Shown here: one piece after another, positions 53,329 through 62,215 of the stretch
Numbering within the stretch: position 1 is the first letter of the stretch
Layout: each line of letters starts with the position of its first letter
Assembly: GCA_963708115.1 (NCBI GenBank)
Contig: CAVPRX010000001.1
Span: forward strand, 1,788,917 to 1,852,916
Source of the DNA: VRUE01 sp963708115
GTDB lineage: Bacteria > Actinomycetota > Thermoleophilia > Solirubrobacterales > 70-9
Direction: 5' to 3'
Length of the DNA: 64,000 bases
Made by a program: the position numbers and the translations under genes
Notes under the pieces: generated by a model
Database searches by the model: none
Told to the model about the DNA's origin: nothing
What the model saw: only the letters and a program-made list of their open reading frames with translations

Positions 53329-54269
53329 CTACCCGACGGGATGCAGATCCATCTTCAGTAGTTGCAGGCGGTTCCAGGGGAAGGACGCGAGCAGCTGGCT
53401 GGGGTACTTGCCTTCGAAATACCCGTCGAGCCCCAGGTAGGGGTTGCGGGGAGCGGTGACGGGGTCCTGGGCGATCAGCTTGACCACGCTCGCCCCGTCG
53501 CGCACGAAGAGGCCGTAGCGCTGCGCCGCTTCGGCGATCAGGCGCGTCGTCCGCGGTAGGTGCAGGGCGGCGATGTCGAGCTTGGGGTCAAGGCGCAGGT
53601 GGGCCCCCTCGGGGAGCGCCAGCGGATCGGTCGATTCGCCGTCGCCGCGCTCGGCCGGCGAGGAGTAGACCCCGGCGCGCACTTCGGGGATCGGCATCGC
53701 CAGGGCATGGTTGATCTCGCCCCGTTCGAGGTCTTCGAGCGTGATTACCCCGCCGGCGATCGACAGCGAGGTCGCCGATGCGCCCCAGTTGGAGGTGGCG
53801 CCGGGCCAGGCTTCGGGGCCATAGACGCCGGGATTGGTGGAGACGTCGCGCATCGCCCCGCCCCAGGAGGCCTGCGGGCCTTCCGGCGTGCGCCGCAGCC
53901 GCCAGAACTCCCAGAGGCGATCGCTGGAGGGCTGCCAGACCACCAGGTGGCCGTCGGTGCCGCCGGAGGGGCGCGCAGCGGGGGGCAGGGGCACCGCCTC
54001 GAAGGCCGAGCGCAGGCCCGGGGCCGCGAACTGGCTGGCCAGTTGCACCTGCACCGTCGGCTGCTGCGCCCCGACCGTGTAGATCGGCACGCTGTAGCGG
54101 GTGGTGCCGATCCAGGGGCCGTCCCCGACGCTCTGCTGGCTTTCGATCTCGGCGTTGAAGGCCTTCGTCAGTCGCGCCGATTCGGGATCGAGCGGGGCTT
54201 TGTCGGGGAGCGGGGTGTTCCAGAAGCTGGTCGGCGAGAAGAAGCGGAAGTGGGTCGAGGAGGCGGCGG
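53329..54269. repeat. Direct repeat, right copy (941 bp, identical by eye)
   Basis: Right partner of the repeat at 52176-53116. It comprises the whole mature-domain coding sequence plus stop codon of copy B and nothing else. The exact restriction to this part favours recent gene conversion between neighbouring paralogues over simple tandem duplication, which would also have copied the leader. Confidence 0.93.
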
Positions 54270-54384
54270 GCCGACTGTCCGTTTCCGCCGGTGCGGTCTG
54301 CGGCAGGCTGTCGCTGCCGCAGCCGGCGGCGACCGAGCCGATGCAGAGCAGCGTCGCCAGGGCTGTCGACCGTCGGAGGCTCAA
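53329..54384 (-). CDS. Secreted lipoprotein of unknown function, copy B of a twin pair
   Basis: A 351-residue protein starting with TTG 54384, overlapping the upstream sulfotransferase stop (TTGA). Its leader is MSLRRSTALATLLCIGSVAA then a GC lipobox, so it should be lipid-anchored, unlike or better anchored than copy A. From ASSTHFRFF onward all 313 residues match copy A exactly. Coupling to the sulfotransferase suggests that copy B is the original family member of this operon. Function unknown. Confidence 0.82.
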   Translation of the reverse strand: MSLRRSTALATLLCIGSVAAGCGSDSLPQTAPAETDSRPAASSTHFRFFSPTSFWNTPLPDKAPLDPESARLTKAFNAEIESQQSVGDGPWIGTTRYSVPIYTVGAQQPTVQVQLASQFAAPGLRSAFEAVPLPPAARPSGGTDGHLVVWQPSSDRLWEFWRLRRTPEGPQASWGGAMRDVSTNPGVYGPEAWPGATSNWGASATSLSIAGGVITLEDLERGEINHALAMPIPEVRAGVYSSPAERGDGESTDPLALPEGAHLRLDPKLDIAALHLPRTTRLIAEAAQRYGLFVRDGASVVKLIAQDPVTAPRNPYLGLDGYFEGKYPSQLLASFPWNRLQLLKMDLHPVG

Positions 54385-55247
54385 ATACTCCAGCTGGGGA
54401 AGCTCTTCCCGGTGAGCGCCCGCAGCCGTGTCACCTGCGGCTCGAAGAGCTCCCCGAGGCGGTCGCGCAGGTCGTCGTCTAGCTCCGCGGGGGGGACCTC
54501 GGACCAGGCGGTGCGCTCGAGCGAGCCGCGCAGCCTGCGTTTCAGGCTCCGCGGCAGCACCTTCAGCGGCGACGCCGCCAGCGCTTTCCTCAGCCGGACG
54601 TAGGCCAGCGGGTAGGCGCGGTTGTCGGTGCCGGTGTTGAGCTGCTCGCCGAAAGCAGCGGGGTCGACGGCCGTATCGACGCCGAGGAAGGCGAAGATCT
54701 CCGCCAGGGTAGAGGCCCGCTGAGCGAGCAGGTCGGCTTGGTCGACGACCAGGACGCGCTCCCGCGGGAAGCGCTCGAGGTAGAGGTCGAGCTGGGTTGC
54801 GTAGAGGCTCGGACAGCGGTACACGCAGTAGGGGTCGGAGAGGTCGCCGAGCGCCTCCTCGATCGGTCGCCGCTCACCTTCCATCGCCACCCGGTAGCGG
54901 TAGTGCGAAGCGGTCCGCGCGATCGGGTCCCGCACCAGGTAGACGAACTTCGCGTCGGGCACCATCGCCTCGATCCGCTCGGGCACACCGCTGCGCCGCG
55001 GGTGGTTCGAGTAGCCGACCGAGGCCTCGCCGCGGACCGCGCAGCGGGAGTCGAAGAGCGATTCGTACTCCTCGCGGTCGCTGACGACCTTGCCGATCGG
55101 GAAGGGGATCTCCCCCGGCGGACCCGAGAAGAAGTTCGGCTCCTTGATCGCCGACATCTGGATTTCCTCATGCTGGCCGAGGTAGTGGTGAAGGCTCGAG
55201 GTGCCCGCCTTCGCCGCCCCGATGATGAAGAAGGTGGGGAGGGACAC
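54381..55247 (-). CDS. Sulfotransferase (PAPS-dependent, HS-sulfotransferase-like)
   Basis: A 288-residue enzyme with the 5'-phosphosulfate loop near the start (FFIIGAAKAGTSSLHHYLGQ) and the 3'-phosphate site (KFVYLVRDPIARTASHYRYR). EPNFFS and SVGYSNHPR segments lie between, as in heparan-type and bacterial NodH-like sulfotransferases. It would transfer sulfate from PAPS to a sugar hydroxyl or amine in the cytoplasm. GTG at 55247. Coupled to copy B downstream and 8 bases from the Wzz gene upstream. Confidence 0.88.
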   Translation of the reverse strand: MSLPTFFIIGAAKAGTSSLHHYLGQHEEIQMSAIKEPNFFSGPPGEIPFPIGKVVSDREEYESLFDSRCAVRGEASVGYSNHPRRSGVPERIEAMVPDAKFVYLVRDPIARTASHYRYRVAMEGERRPIEEALGDLSDPYCVYRCPSLYATQLDLYLERFPRERVLVVDQADLLAQRASTLAEIFAFLGVDTAVDPAAFGEQLNTGTDNRAYPLAYVRLRKALAASPLKVLPRSLKRRLRGSLERTAWSEVPPAELDDDLRDRLGELFEPQVTRLRALTGKSFPSWSI

Positions 55248-55255
55248 GCCGTCTC

Positions 55256-56083
55256 CTAGGACGCCGGCTTCGCCTCGAGCCTCGACTCGCGGACGAAGGC
55301 GAGCGCCCCGCCGACGAGAAGCCCGACGACGAGCCCGATGAAGGCAAGGATCATGAAGGTGGAGCGGCGATCGCTGGTCGCTTCGGTGGCGGGGGAGATG
55401 ACCTGGATCAACTGGGTGGCAACCTGGCTCTGGACGCTCGCCGTGTAGGCCTTGCCGATCGCGTCGACCCGCAGCGACGCCGCCTTGACTTCACTCCGCG
55501 CGGAATCGAGTTCTTCTTCGGCCGAGGGGGTCGAGCCGGCTTTCGCTTCGGCGGCGGCGACGCCCAGCTGCTGCTGGGCCAGCTTGCGATCGACGATCGC
55601 CTCTTTGTATTGACGGTAGAGCCGCAGGCTGTCGGGGTTGTCCTGGTTGAGCCTCGCCGCGTAGCGGATCAGCGAGCGGCTGGTGTGGTTGGCCAGCGCC
55701 ACCGCCTGGTCGGCGTTCGGCGAGGTCCCTTCGATGCGGAAGACCGGGCTTTCCGGCACGGGGGTGGCGGAGACGTGATCCTGGACGTCCTTGACCGAGA
55801 TGCCGGTTTCGGCGGACACCGGCTTCGCGACGGCCAGCGCGGTCGCGGTGCGGGTGTATCCGGTAGCCAGCGCCTGGGTCGCGACCGCGTATCCCGACAG
55901 TGCGCCTGGAGAGGTGATGTCGATCCGGCCCACCGCCAGGCGTGCGGTTGCGGTGTAGGTGGGCGTTCGGAGCAGGGCGATGCCGGTTCCGATCAGAACG
56001 AACACGATGACCGAGCCCAGTACGACCCACCAGTTCCAGAGCATCGCCCGCCACAGGTTCACGGTGGGAGGAGGAGCCAACAT
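55256..56083 (-). CDS. Wzz-like chain-length regulator (polysaccharide co-polymerase)
   Basis: A 275-residue protein with the two-helix Wzz plan. The N-terminal helix (about 12-37, WWVVLGSVIVFVLIGTG) is followed by the extracytoplasmic domain (YTATARLAVGRIDITSPGAL), a predicted coiled coil (about 165-220) and the C-terminal helix (about 243-265). There is no attached BY-kinase. It would set chain length together with the Wzy polymerase. ATG 56083 was chosen; upstream in-frame starts would extend into the divergent promoter. Confidence 0.85.
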   Translation of the reverse strand: MLAPPPTVNLWRAMLWNWWVVLGSVIVFVLIGTGIALLRTPTYTATARLAVGRIDITSPGALSGYAVATQALATGYTRTATALAVAKPVSAETGISVKDVQDHVSATPVPESPVFRIEGTSPNADQAVALANHTSRSLIRYAARLNQDNPDSLRLYRQYKEAIVDRKLAQQQLGVAAAEAKAGSTPSAEEELDSARSEVKAASLRVDAIGKAYTASVQSQVATQLIQVISPATEATSDRRSTFMILAFIGLVVGLLVGGALAFVRESRLEAKPAS

Positions 56084-56136
56084 CTTGTTGTCGTCTTGTA
56101 TGACGATCAAGGGGACCGGTAGCTTACCTGCAGGGT

Positions 56137-56973
56137 ATGGGCACACCTCTCGAGATCGGGCGCAGGCAGATCGGCAGGGTGCGACGTTCGGGCGAACACA
56201 TCCTGCGAAAAGCAAGTGCGGCGGACCGTCCTCTTCCAGACTTCCTGATTATTGGTGCACAGAAGGCGGGAACGACCTCGCTGCACGCATATTTGTGTGA
56301 GCACCCTCGCGTCCCCGCACCGGCGAAGAAGGAGGTTCACTTTTTCGACCATGAGTTCCACCGCGGTACGGACTGGTATCGCGCCCACTTTCACCGGTAC
56401 GAGGAGGGTGCAGTCAGCGGTGAGTCCACGCCTTACTATCTTTTTCACCCTTTGGTCCCGCAGCGCGTCGCCGAGGTGCTGCCGGATTGCAAGCTGATCG
56501 TCCTCCTCCGCGACCCGGTCGACCGGGCGTTTTCGCACCATAACCATGAGTGCGCACTCGGCTTCGAGGCGCTCGATTTCGAGCGGGCGATCGAGGCCGA
56601 GCCGGAGCGGCTGGCCGGGGAGGAGGAGCGGCTCGCAAGGGAGCCGGGCTACAGCTCCTTCGCCCACCAACATCACTCCTACCTCAGTCGCGGCCGCTAC
56701 GCCGAGCAGCTCGAACGCTGGCTCGAGAGCTTTGATCGCGAGCGCCTCCTCATCCTCAGCGCCGAGGACCTCTTTACGGAGCCGGAGGAGGTCGTCGCCG
56801 AGGCGCAGGAGTTCCTCGGCCTCGCCGTGGAGACGCCCGCCGACCTCTCGGCGAGGAACGCCCGGAGCTATGCGCCGATCGGGGAGGAGACGCGGGCGGC
56901 GTTGCGGTCGGCCTTCGAGCCGCACAACCGGCGCCTCTACGAGCTCGTCGGGCGCGACTTCGGCTGGGACTGA
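56137..56973 (+). CDS. Sulfotransferase (HS-sulfotransferase-like)
   Basis: A 278-residue enzyme with the PAPS loop FLIIGAQKAGTTSLHAYLCE, KKEVHFFDHEF and the 3'-phosphate motif KLIVLLRDPVDRAFSHHNHE. These match N-deacetylase/N-sulfotransferase-type and heparan 3-O-sulfotransferase-like bacterial enzymes. It is a distinct paralogue of the one at 54.4 kb, with an N-terminal basic extension of about 30 residues. ATG at 56137, divergent from the Wzz gene; YdjC follows after 6 bases. Confidence 0.88.
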   Translation: MGTPLEIGRRQIGRVRRSGEHILRKASAADRPLPDFLIIGAQKAGTTSLHAYLCEHPRVPAPAKKEVHFFDHEFHRGTDWYRAHFHRYEEGAVSGESTPYYLFHPLVPQRVAEVLPDCKLIVLLRDPVDRAFSHHNHECALGFEALDFERAIEAEPERLAGEEERLAREPGYSSFAHQHHSYLSRGRYAEQLERWLESFDRERLLILSAEDLFTEPEEVVAEAQEFLGLAVETPADLSARNARSYAPIGEETRAALRSAFEPHNRRLYELVGRDFGWD

Positions 56974-56979
56974 GCGGCT

Positions 56980-57720
56980 GTGTTGATCGTCAACGCCGAC
57001 GACTGGGGCCTGCGCCCCGAGGTCACCGACGCGATCCTCGATTGCTGGAGAGCAGGCGCGATCACCAGCGCCTCGGCGATGGTCCATATGGAGGACAGTG
57101 CCCGGGGGTTCGCTCTCGCGGAATCAGAGGGCCTGCCGCTCGGGCTTCACCTCAACCTGACCACCCCGTTCACGGCCGCGGATGTGCCGCCGGGTCGGCG
57201 CCGGCGTCAGCAGGGCGCCGTCGCCTACTTCGCCGGCCCGGGCCGTCGCCGGCTCCTCTTCGATCCGCGGGCTCGGGGAAACATCGACTCTTGCGTCGCC
57301 GACCAGCTCGAGGCCTTTGCCCAGGCCGGCGCTCGGATGGCCCGCCACGCGGACGGCCATCAGCACGTCCAGGTCTGCCCGACCGTGCTCCTCGCCCCCT
57401 CGCTGGGCAGCCTTGCCAGCCTGCGCCGCGCTCAGAGCTTCCTCTCCGGCCGGCGGTCGACTTTCAAGCGTGCCTACCGCGGCACGGTCAACCTCCTGCT
57501 CCGCCGCCGCTTCCGCTCGGTTCGCTTCGTCTCCCTGCGCGACCTGCATCCAGATCTGGGTGGCACGGGACTCGACCGTCTCGCCGACCTCGCCCGCCGC
57601 GACGACGTCGAGGTGATGGTGCACCCGGCCTGGGAGGAGGAGCGGCAGGTGCTGCTCTCCTCCGGCTGGCTGCAGATGATGGATCGGCTGCCGACCGGCA
57701 CTCACGGCGATTTGCGCTAG
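56980..57720 (+). CDS. YdjC/ChbG-family carbohydrate deacetylase
   Basis: A 246-residue protein. It starts MLIVNADDWGLRPEVTDAIL, the ADD being the metal/base motif. GLHLNLTTPF and ADGHQHVQVCP supply the metal-binding histidines. The family removes acetyl groups from N-acetyl-amino sugars of small glycans. Next to sulfotransferases it could free an amine for N-sulfation. GTG at 56980, 10 bases before the GT2 fusion gene. Confidence 0.85.
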   Translation: MLIVNADDWGLRPEVTDAILDCWRAGAITSASAMVHMEDSARGFALAESEGLPLGLHLNLTTPFTAADVPPGRRRRQQGAVAYFAGPGRRRLLFDPRARGNIDSCVADQLEAFAQAGARMARHADGHQHVQVCPTVLLAPSLGSLASLRRAQSFLSGRRSTFKRAYRGTVNLLLRRRFRSVRFVSLRDLHPDLGGTGLDRLADLARRDDVEVMVHPAWEEERQVLLSSGWLQMMDRLPTGTHGDLR

Positions 57721-57729
57721 CGCCGGAGC

Positions 57730-59898
57730 ATGCTCGGCCCGGGCCTCGATACGCTCGACCGCATCGCCGTCTTTGACAGCCAAAGTCAGGGGGAGAAAGT
57801 GCTGCTGGTCTCGCCGGTCCGGGACGAGGCGGAGCATCTGGACGCCGTGGTGGCGGGGGTCGAAGCGCAGACCCGGCCCCCCGACCTGTGGCTGGTCGTC
57901 GACGACGGCTCCAGCGACGGCACCAGGGAGCTGCTCGACCGCCACGCCGAGCGGCTGCCCTACATGCGGGTCGTCTCCACTCCGGCCGGCTACACCAGCG
58001 ACAGCGGCGATCGGCTCGCCGCGGCGGCCCCCGACCGGGCCTGGAACTTCGGCCTGCGCCAGGTCGAGGGGGAGGAGTTCACACACCTGGGCAAGCTCGA
58101 TGGCGACATCGTCCTGCCGCCGGATTTCATCGCCACGATGCTCGAGCGCTTCGGCGCCGACCCCTCGCTGGGCATGGCGGGTGGGGCGATCCTCGAGTGC
58201 GAGGGCGAGGAGTGGCGGCCGCTGCGCACCCCGCCGGACCACGTCACCGCGCCGGCCAGGATCTACAGCCGCGCCTGCTTCGAGGCGATCGGTGGCATGC
58301 CCGAACGCCTCGGGGCCGACGTGATCACGACCACCTACGCGAAGCTGCGCGGCTTCCGCACGGCGACCTTCGCCGACCTCTCGGTGCGCCACCTGCGCCA
58401 CATCGGCACCGCGCAGGGAGCGCTGCGCGGCCGCGCTCGTCACGGCACCTACCAGTACATCGTCCACTACTCGTTGATCTGGATCCTGCTGCGCTCGCTG
58501 ATGGTCTCGCTGCGCTTCCGGCCCTATGGCCTCTCCGGTCTCTGGTTCCTGGGCGGCTACGCCGGCGCCGCCCTGAGGGGTGTGCCGAGGGTGGAGGACC
58601 CGGAATTCCGCGCCTTCGTCCGCGCCGAGCAGCGGGCCCGGCTGGGAGGGGTTCTGGGTCGCCTGCGGGGCGGCGGCGGCCGCGGTTCGGGTGGCGTAGC
58701 CGAGCGAACGGACCGTCTGCACGGCGTGGTCCGCTTGCTCGAGGACCACGGCAACCGCCAGGGCTGGATCGGGCCCGACCCCTACGAGGGATTGAACGCG
58801 ACCCGCTTCATCTCGCTGCCGCGACGAACGCCGCTGGGGCGGCGCATCGTCATGCAGGTGGTCAAGCGTTCCCCGCTCGACCTGCGGCCACTGCTCGGGA
58901 TCACCCCGACGCGCAACGCCGCCACGGTCGCCTGGGCGGTGTCGGCCTACGCAAGAGAATCCTTCCTGCCCGCGGAGCTGCAGCGCCAGCGGCTCGAGCA
59001 GGCCGTCGCTCTGCTCGTCTCGATGCGGCTGCCGGATTGGGAGGAGGCTTGCTGGAGCTACCCGTTCGACACCCAGTCGCGCGTCTTCTTCTATGCCAAG
59101 ACCGACCCCAACACGATCGCCACCTCCTTCGCCGGGATGGCCCTGATCGACGCCTACGAGGCGAACGGGGACGAGCAGCTGCTCGAGCTCGCGCGCAGCA
59201 CCGCCCGCTTCCTGGTCGCCAACGTGCCCCAGACCGAGGACCCCCCCGGGGCGCGGTTCGGCTACCTGGTCGGCGACGCCAGCCCGATCCACAACGCGAA
59301 CACGCACGTCTGCGCCCTGCTGGCCAGGCTCGTCGCCCATGGCTCGGAGGAGTACAGGGAGGCGATCCAGGAGGGACTGACCTGGACGCTCGAGCGCCAG
59401 CGCCCCGACGGCTCCTGGCCCTACGGCGAGCGCGAGGACCTCGACTGGGTCGACGGCTTCCACACCGGCTATGTGCTCGACGCGATACGGGTCTGCGCCG
59501 ATGCCGGCGTCGACGATCGGGCCGAGCCCGCCTGGAATCGCGGCCTGGCCTACTGGCGCGCCAACCTGTTCGACGACGACGGCCTGCCCAGGTACTACGA
59601 CAACGAGCCCTACCCGATCGACGCCCAGTGCGCGGCGCAGGGGATCCAGACGCTGGCGCTGGCCTCCGAGCACGATCCCTCCTGCCTGGAGCAGGCCTGG
59701 AAGGTGTTCGACTGGACGATGGCCAACATGCGCCGTGACGACGGCCTCTTCTACTTCCAGCGCCGGCGCCACTGGATCAACCGCGTCCCTCACATGCGCT
59801 GGGCGGAGACCTGCATGTTCCTGGCCCTCGTGCACCTGCTCGAGGCGCAGGCCCGGGCGGACCGCTCGGCCGCTCCTCAGGTCGCCGGCAGCGGCTGA
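57730..59898 (+). CDS. GT2 glycosyltransferase fused to an alpha/alpha-barrel domain
   Basis: A 722-residue two-domain protein. Residues 20-270 are a GT-A glycosyltransferase family 2 domain (LLVSPVRDEAEHLDAVVAGV, VVDDGSSDGTRELL, then the DxD-like KLDGDIVLPPDF); a hydrophobic stretch lies at about 242-285. Residues about 385-710 form a helical toroid with repeated blocks (ERQRPDGSWPYGEREDLDWV, GYVLDAIRVCADAG), as in glycan epimerases, lyases and unsaturated-glucuronyl hydrolases. The pairing suggests polymer synthesis plus modification. The exact reaction of the second domain is not known. ATG at 57730. Confidence 0.78.
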   Translation: MLGPGLDTLDRIAVFDSQSQGEKVLLVSPVRDEAEHLDAVVAGVEAQTRPPDLWLVVDDGSSDGTRELLDRHAERLPYMRVVSTPAGYTSDSGDRLAAAAPDRAWNFGLRQVEGEEFTHLGKLDGDIVLPPDFIATMLERFGADPSLGMAGGAILECEGEEWRPLRTPPDHVTAPARIYSRACFEAIGGMPERLGADVITTTYAKLRGFRTATFADLSVRHLRHIGTAQGALRGRARHGTYQYIVHYSLIWILLRSLMVSLRFRPYGLSGLWFLGGYAGAALRGVPRVEDPEFRAFVRAEQRARLGGVLGRLRGGGGRGSGGVAERTDRLHGVVRLLEDHGNRQGWIGPDPYEGLNATRFISLPRRTPLGRRIVMQVVKRSPLDLRPLLGITPTRNAATVAWAVSAYARESFLPAELQRQRLEQAVALLVSMRLPDWEEACWSYPFDTQSRVFFYAKTDPNTIATSFAGMALIDAYEANGDEQLLELARSTARFLVANVPQTEDPPGARFGYLVGDASPIHNANTHVCALLARLVAHGSEEYREAIQEGLTWTLERQRPDGSWPYGEREDLDWVDGFHTGYVLDAIRVCADAGVDDRAEPAWNRGLAYWRANLFDDDGLPRYYDNEPYPIDAQCAAQGIQTLALASEHDPSCLEQAWKVFDWTMANMRRDDGLFYFQRRRHWINRVPHMRWAETCMFLALVHLLEAQARADRSAAPQVAGSG

Positions 59899-61190
59899 GT
59901 CGCCGCGGGGGCGGGCACCTCGACCCGGCTGTAGCGCCAGGGCCACACGACCCCGGCCCAGAGCCACAGCGCCTGGTTCGGGAATGCCTGGACCATCGGA
60001 ACGAGGTTGGCGGCGATCAGCCACATCACCGCCACCGCGATCAGGCCGATCCGCCAGGAATAGAGCTCGGGCGGGCCGCGCACCAGCATCGCCCCACCGA
60101 CAGCGAGGGCCAGGCCGAGCAGCCAGATCGAGGCCCCGACGAGCCCCAGCTCCGTGGCCAGGGAGAGGAACAGGTTGTGGAGTTCGCCGTTGGTGTTGGT
60201 CAGGGGGAAGTTCTCGTTCTGTTCGAAGTAGGGGCCGCTGCGGTCCTGAAAGGTGCCGAGGCCGAAGCCGAGCAGAGGGCGGGCGAGAATCATGTTCGCC
60301 GCCGCTTTGTCGAGGTTGAGGCGATCCCATTCGGTCCGCTGGTCGCCGACCCGTTCGCTGGTCTGCGCGTAGAGCCCGGGAACGAAGAGAAAAGCGGCAA
60401 CCAGAGCCAGGCCGGCGAGGGGGACGACGACGGCCAGCCGGCGTCGTAGGGCAGGGGCAGCGGCGGCCGCGCAGAGAGTCGCCGCGACCGCACCGACCCA
60501 CACGGACCGCTCCTGGGTGAAGATCAGGTCGAAGAGGCACAGCGCCGCGATCGCCAGGGCGACCCGCCGCACCCAGGTCCGCGAGAAGGAGACGTAGGCG
60601 ATTGCCGCCGCGACGGCGCAGAAGAAGAGCGCGACGCCGTTGATGGCGGCGTCGAGGAACGGCCCCCGGGCGCGCCCCGCCTGGACTTCCGTGCTGAGCT
60701 CGACGATGTACCGGGGGAAGACGAGGGCATTGACGCCGAGCCCCTGGAACAGCGCGGTCAGGCCGATGTAGGCGCCGACGAGGAGAAAGGTCCCCAGCAG
60801 GATGCGGCGCTGCTGCGCGCCGGCGAAGACCACCGGCCCGATCAGGAAGAGCACGAACGGAGCGATCCCGAAGCGGTCGACCAGCGGGAAGATCGTCGCG
60901 CGATCGCCGATCGTCCCCGCCGCCACCGCCGAGCAGATCGCGAACGCCGCGGCGATCAGCAGCACGGCGTGGGTCGGGGTGAGGCGCACGTAGGGACGCT
61001 GTCCCAGCGCGGGGTCGCAGATCAGGAACGCGAACAGGGCGACGATCAGCATCAGGCGGTCGGGCGAGACGAGCCCCGGCAGGCCGAGCTCCCGCCAGTT
61101 CCCCGAGAAGACGGTCAGGCCGATCGCGGCGCTGAACAGCCAGGCGAGCAGGTTCGGCCAGCGAGCGCCGATCTCGAGGCGGAACGCCAC
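59877..61190 (-). CDS. Wzy/O-antigen-ligase family membrane protein
   Basis: A 437-residue protein with about 12 helices and the large outer loop near the end that marks Wzy/WaaL proteins. The loop region contains GFGLGTFQDRSGPYFEQNEN and THNLF-like (GELHNLFLSLATELGLVG), the conserved ligase/polymerase histidine motif. It would polymerise or ligate the lipid-linked repeat on the outer face. GTG at 61190. It overlaps the convergent GT2-fusion by 22 bases. Confidence 0.87.
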   Translation of the reverse strand: MAFRLEIGARWPNLLAWLFSAAIGLTVFSGNWRELGLPGLVSPDRLMLIVALFAFLICDPALGQRPYVRLTPTHAVLLIAAAFAICSAVAAGTIGDRATIFPLVDRFGIAPFVLFLIGPVVFAGAQQRRILLGTFLLVGAYIGLTALFQGLGVNALVFPRYIVELSTEVQAGRARGPFLDAAINGVALFFCAVAAAIAYVSFSRTWVRRVALAIAALCLFDLIFTQERSVWVGAVAATLCAAAAAPALRRRLAVVVPLAGLALVAAFLFVPGLYAQTSERVGDQRTEWDRLNLDKAAANMILARPLLGFGLGTFQDRSGPYFEQNENFPLTNTNGELHNLFLSLATELGLVGASIWLLGLALAVGGAMLVRGPPELYSWRIGLIAVAVMWLIAANLVPMVQAFPNQALWLWAGVVWPWRYSRVEVPAPAATQPLPAT

Positions 61191-61199
61191 AGCGGCAGC

Positions 61200-62195
61200 C
61201 TAGGCCGGAGCCCCGGTCGGGTGGCCGCGCAGCAGCTCCGCCCAGGCGCTGACGGGGGCGCTGTTGCGGGAGAACTTCGCCTTGAGCGCGTCGCGGGCGA
61301 TCGAGCCGAGGGCGTCGCCCGCGTCGCCGGCGGCGTGCGCGAGGCTCATCTCGGTGCCGGCAAGCTCGGCGGCGAGCCTTCCGTGGTCGTATCCCATCAG
61401 CCCGAGGCGCTCGGCTCCGATCCAGTCGAGGTAGCGCTGTGCCCAGAGGCGGCGAACCGGGTTGGAGATCGTCTCGCGCCACTTCTCGGTCGGGCCCTTC
61501 TCCAGCCGCGAGTAGGCCCTGGTCCCGATCGGGTCGCCCATCGAGCCGTCGAGCTCGACCTGCGGGAAGCGTGCCAGCGAGGTTGGATCGAACTCGATCC
61601 CGATGAACTCGGCCAGGCGACGCCACTCCTCCTCGCCGTCGCCGACCAGGTCCTCGTAGCGGACCGTGTGGATCCGCTCGCCGTGCCGGCGCACCCCGTC
61701 GACGAGCCGGGTCAGGCCGCCGAAGAGGCTGGTGGGGTAGTCCTGGGGGCGCCAGCGGCCCCCGCAGAAGGTCTCGACCACCGATGAGAGGACGGCGAGG
61801 GGGTTGCGCCAGAGGACGACGACCCGTGCTTCGGGAAGGGTGCGCATTATCTCGTCGATCACGAGGAAGTAGGGCGGAGTCTTGTCGAGGTAGAAACGAG
61901 CGCCGCCGGCAGCTTCCGCGTAGATCGTGCGAGCGGCCTCGCCGACCGACCGCTCGTAGGAGCCGACTCCGTCGGGGAGGGTGCGGGAGAAGTCGCTCAG
62001 CGCCTCATGGATCCGCGGCTGCCAACCGCCGGGAGCGGGGACGTCGTCGCGCAGCGGCAGCAGCAGTGGCAGCAGCAGCCAGGGCTCCGAAGCGGTGGCA
62101 ACCTCGTCGTGGGCAGCGAGAACACGCTGCACCAAAGTGGAGCCGCTGCGTGGCAGGGACAGCAGCAGGATGGGGGTGACCGCCAAGGGCGGCAA
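61200..62195 (-). CDS. Sulfotransferase, third in the locus
   Basis: About 331 residues. The start is PILLLSLPRSGSTLVQRVLA (PAPS loop), with the 3'-phosphate region ARVVVLWRNPLAVLSSVVET. The substrate part (YLDKTPPYFLVIDEI) belongs to the broader sulfotransferase_3 / tyrosylprotein-type group, distinct from the two HS-like enzymes. The start is unclear: TTG 62195 or 62186. The long frame extending to 62858 is a shadow of the next gene. It lies 9 bases from the Wzy gene. Confidence 0.85.
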   Translation of the reverse strand: MPPLAVTPILLLSLPRSGSTLVQRVLAAHDEVATASEPWLLLPLLLPLRDDVPAPGGWQPRIHEALSDFSRTLPDGVGSYERSVGEAARTIYAEAAGGARFYLDKTPPYFLVIDEIMRTLPEARVVVLWRNPLAVLSSVVETFCGGRWRPQDYPTSLFGGLTRLVDGVRRHGERIHTVRYEDLVGDGEEEWRRLAEFIGIEFDPTSLARFPQVELDGSMGDPIGTRAYSRLEKGPTEKWRETISNPVRRLWAQRYLDWIGAERLGLMGYDHGRLAAELAGTEMSLAHAAGDAGDALGSIARDALKAKFSRNSAPVSAWAELLRGHPTGAPA

Positions 62196-62215
62196 GTCTA
62201 TTCCCGGCGGGCGGT

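Noticed and set aside
52176..54269. The 941-bp repeats as an insertion sequence or composite transposon.
   Set aside because: No transposase, terminal inverted repeats or target-site duplication; the repeat is purely the coding core of one protein family.
57124..61626. A 1500-codon open frame on the minus strand.
   Set aside because: It lies antisense to the YdjC and GT2-fusion genes and in a wrong frame of the Wzy and sulfotransferase genes, all of which have clear family motifs. Its product is low-complexity and charged, typical of GC-rich shadows.
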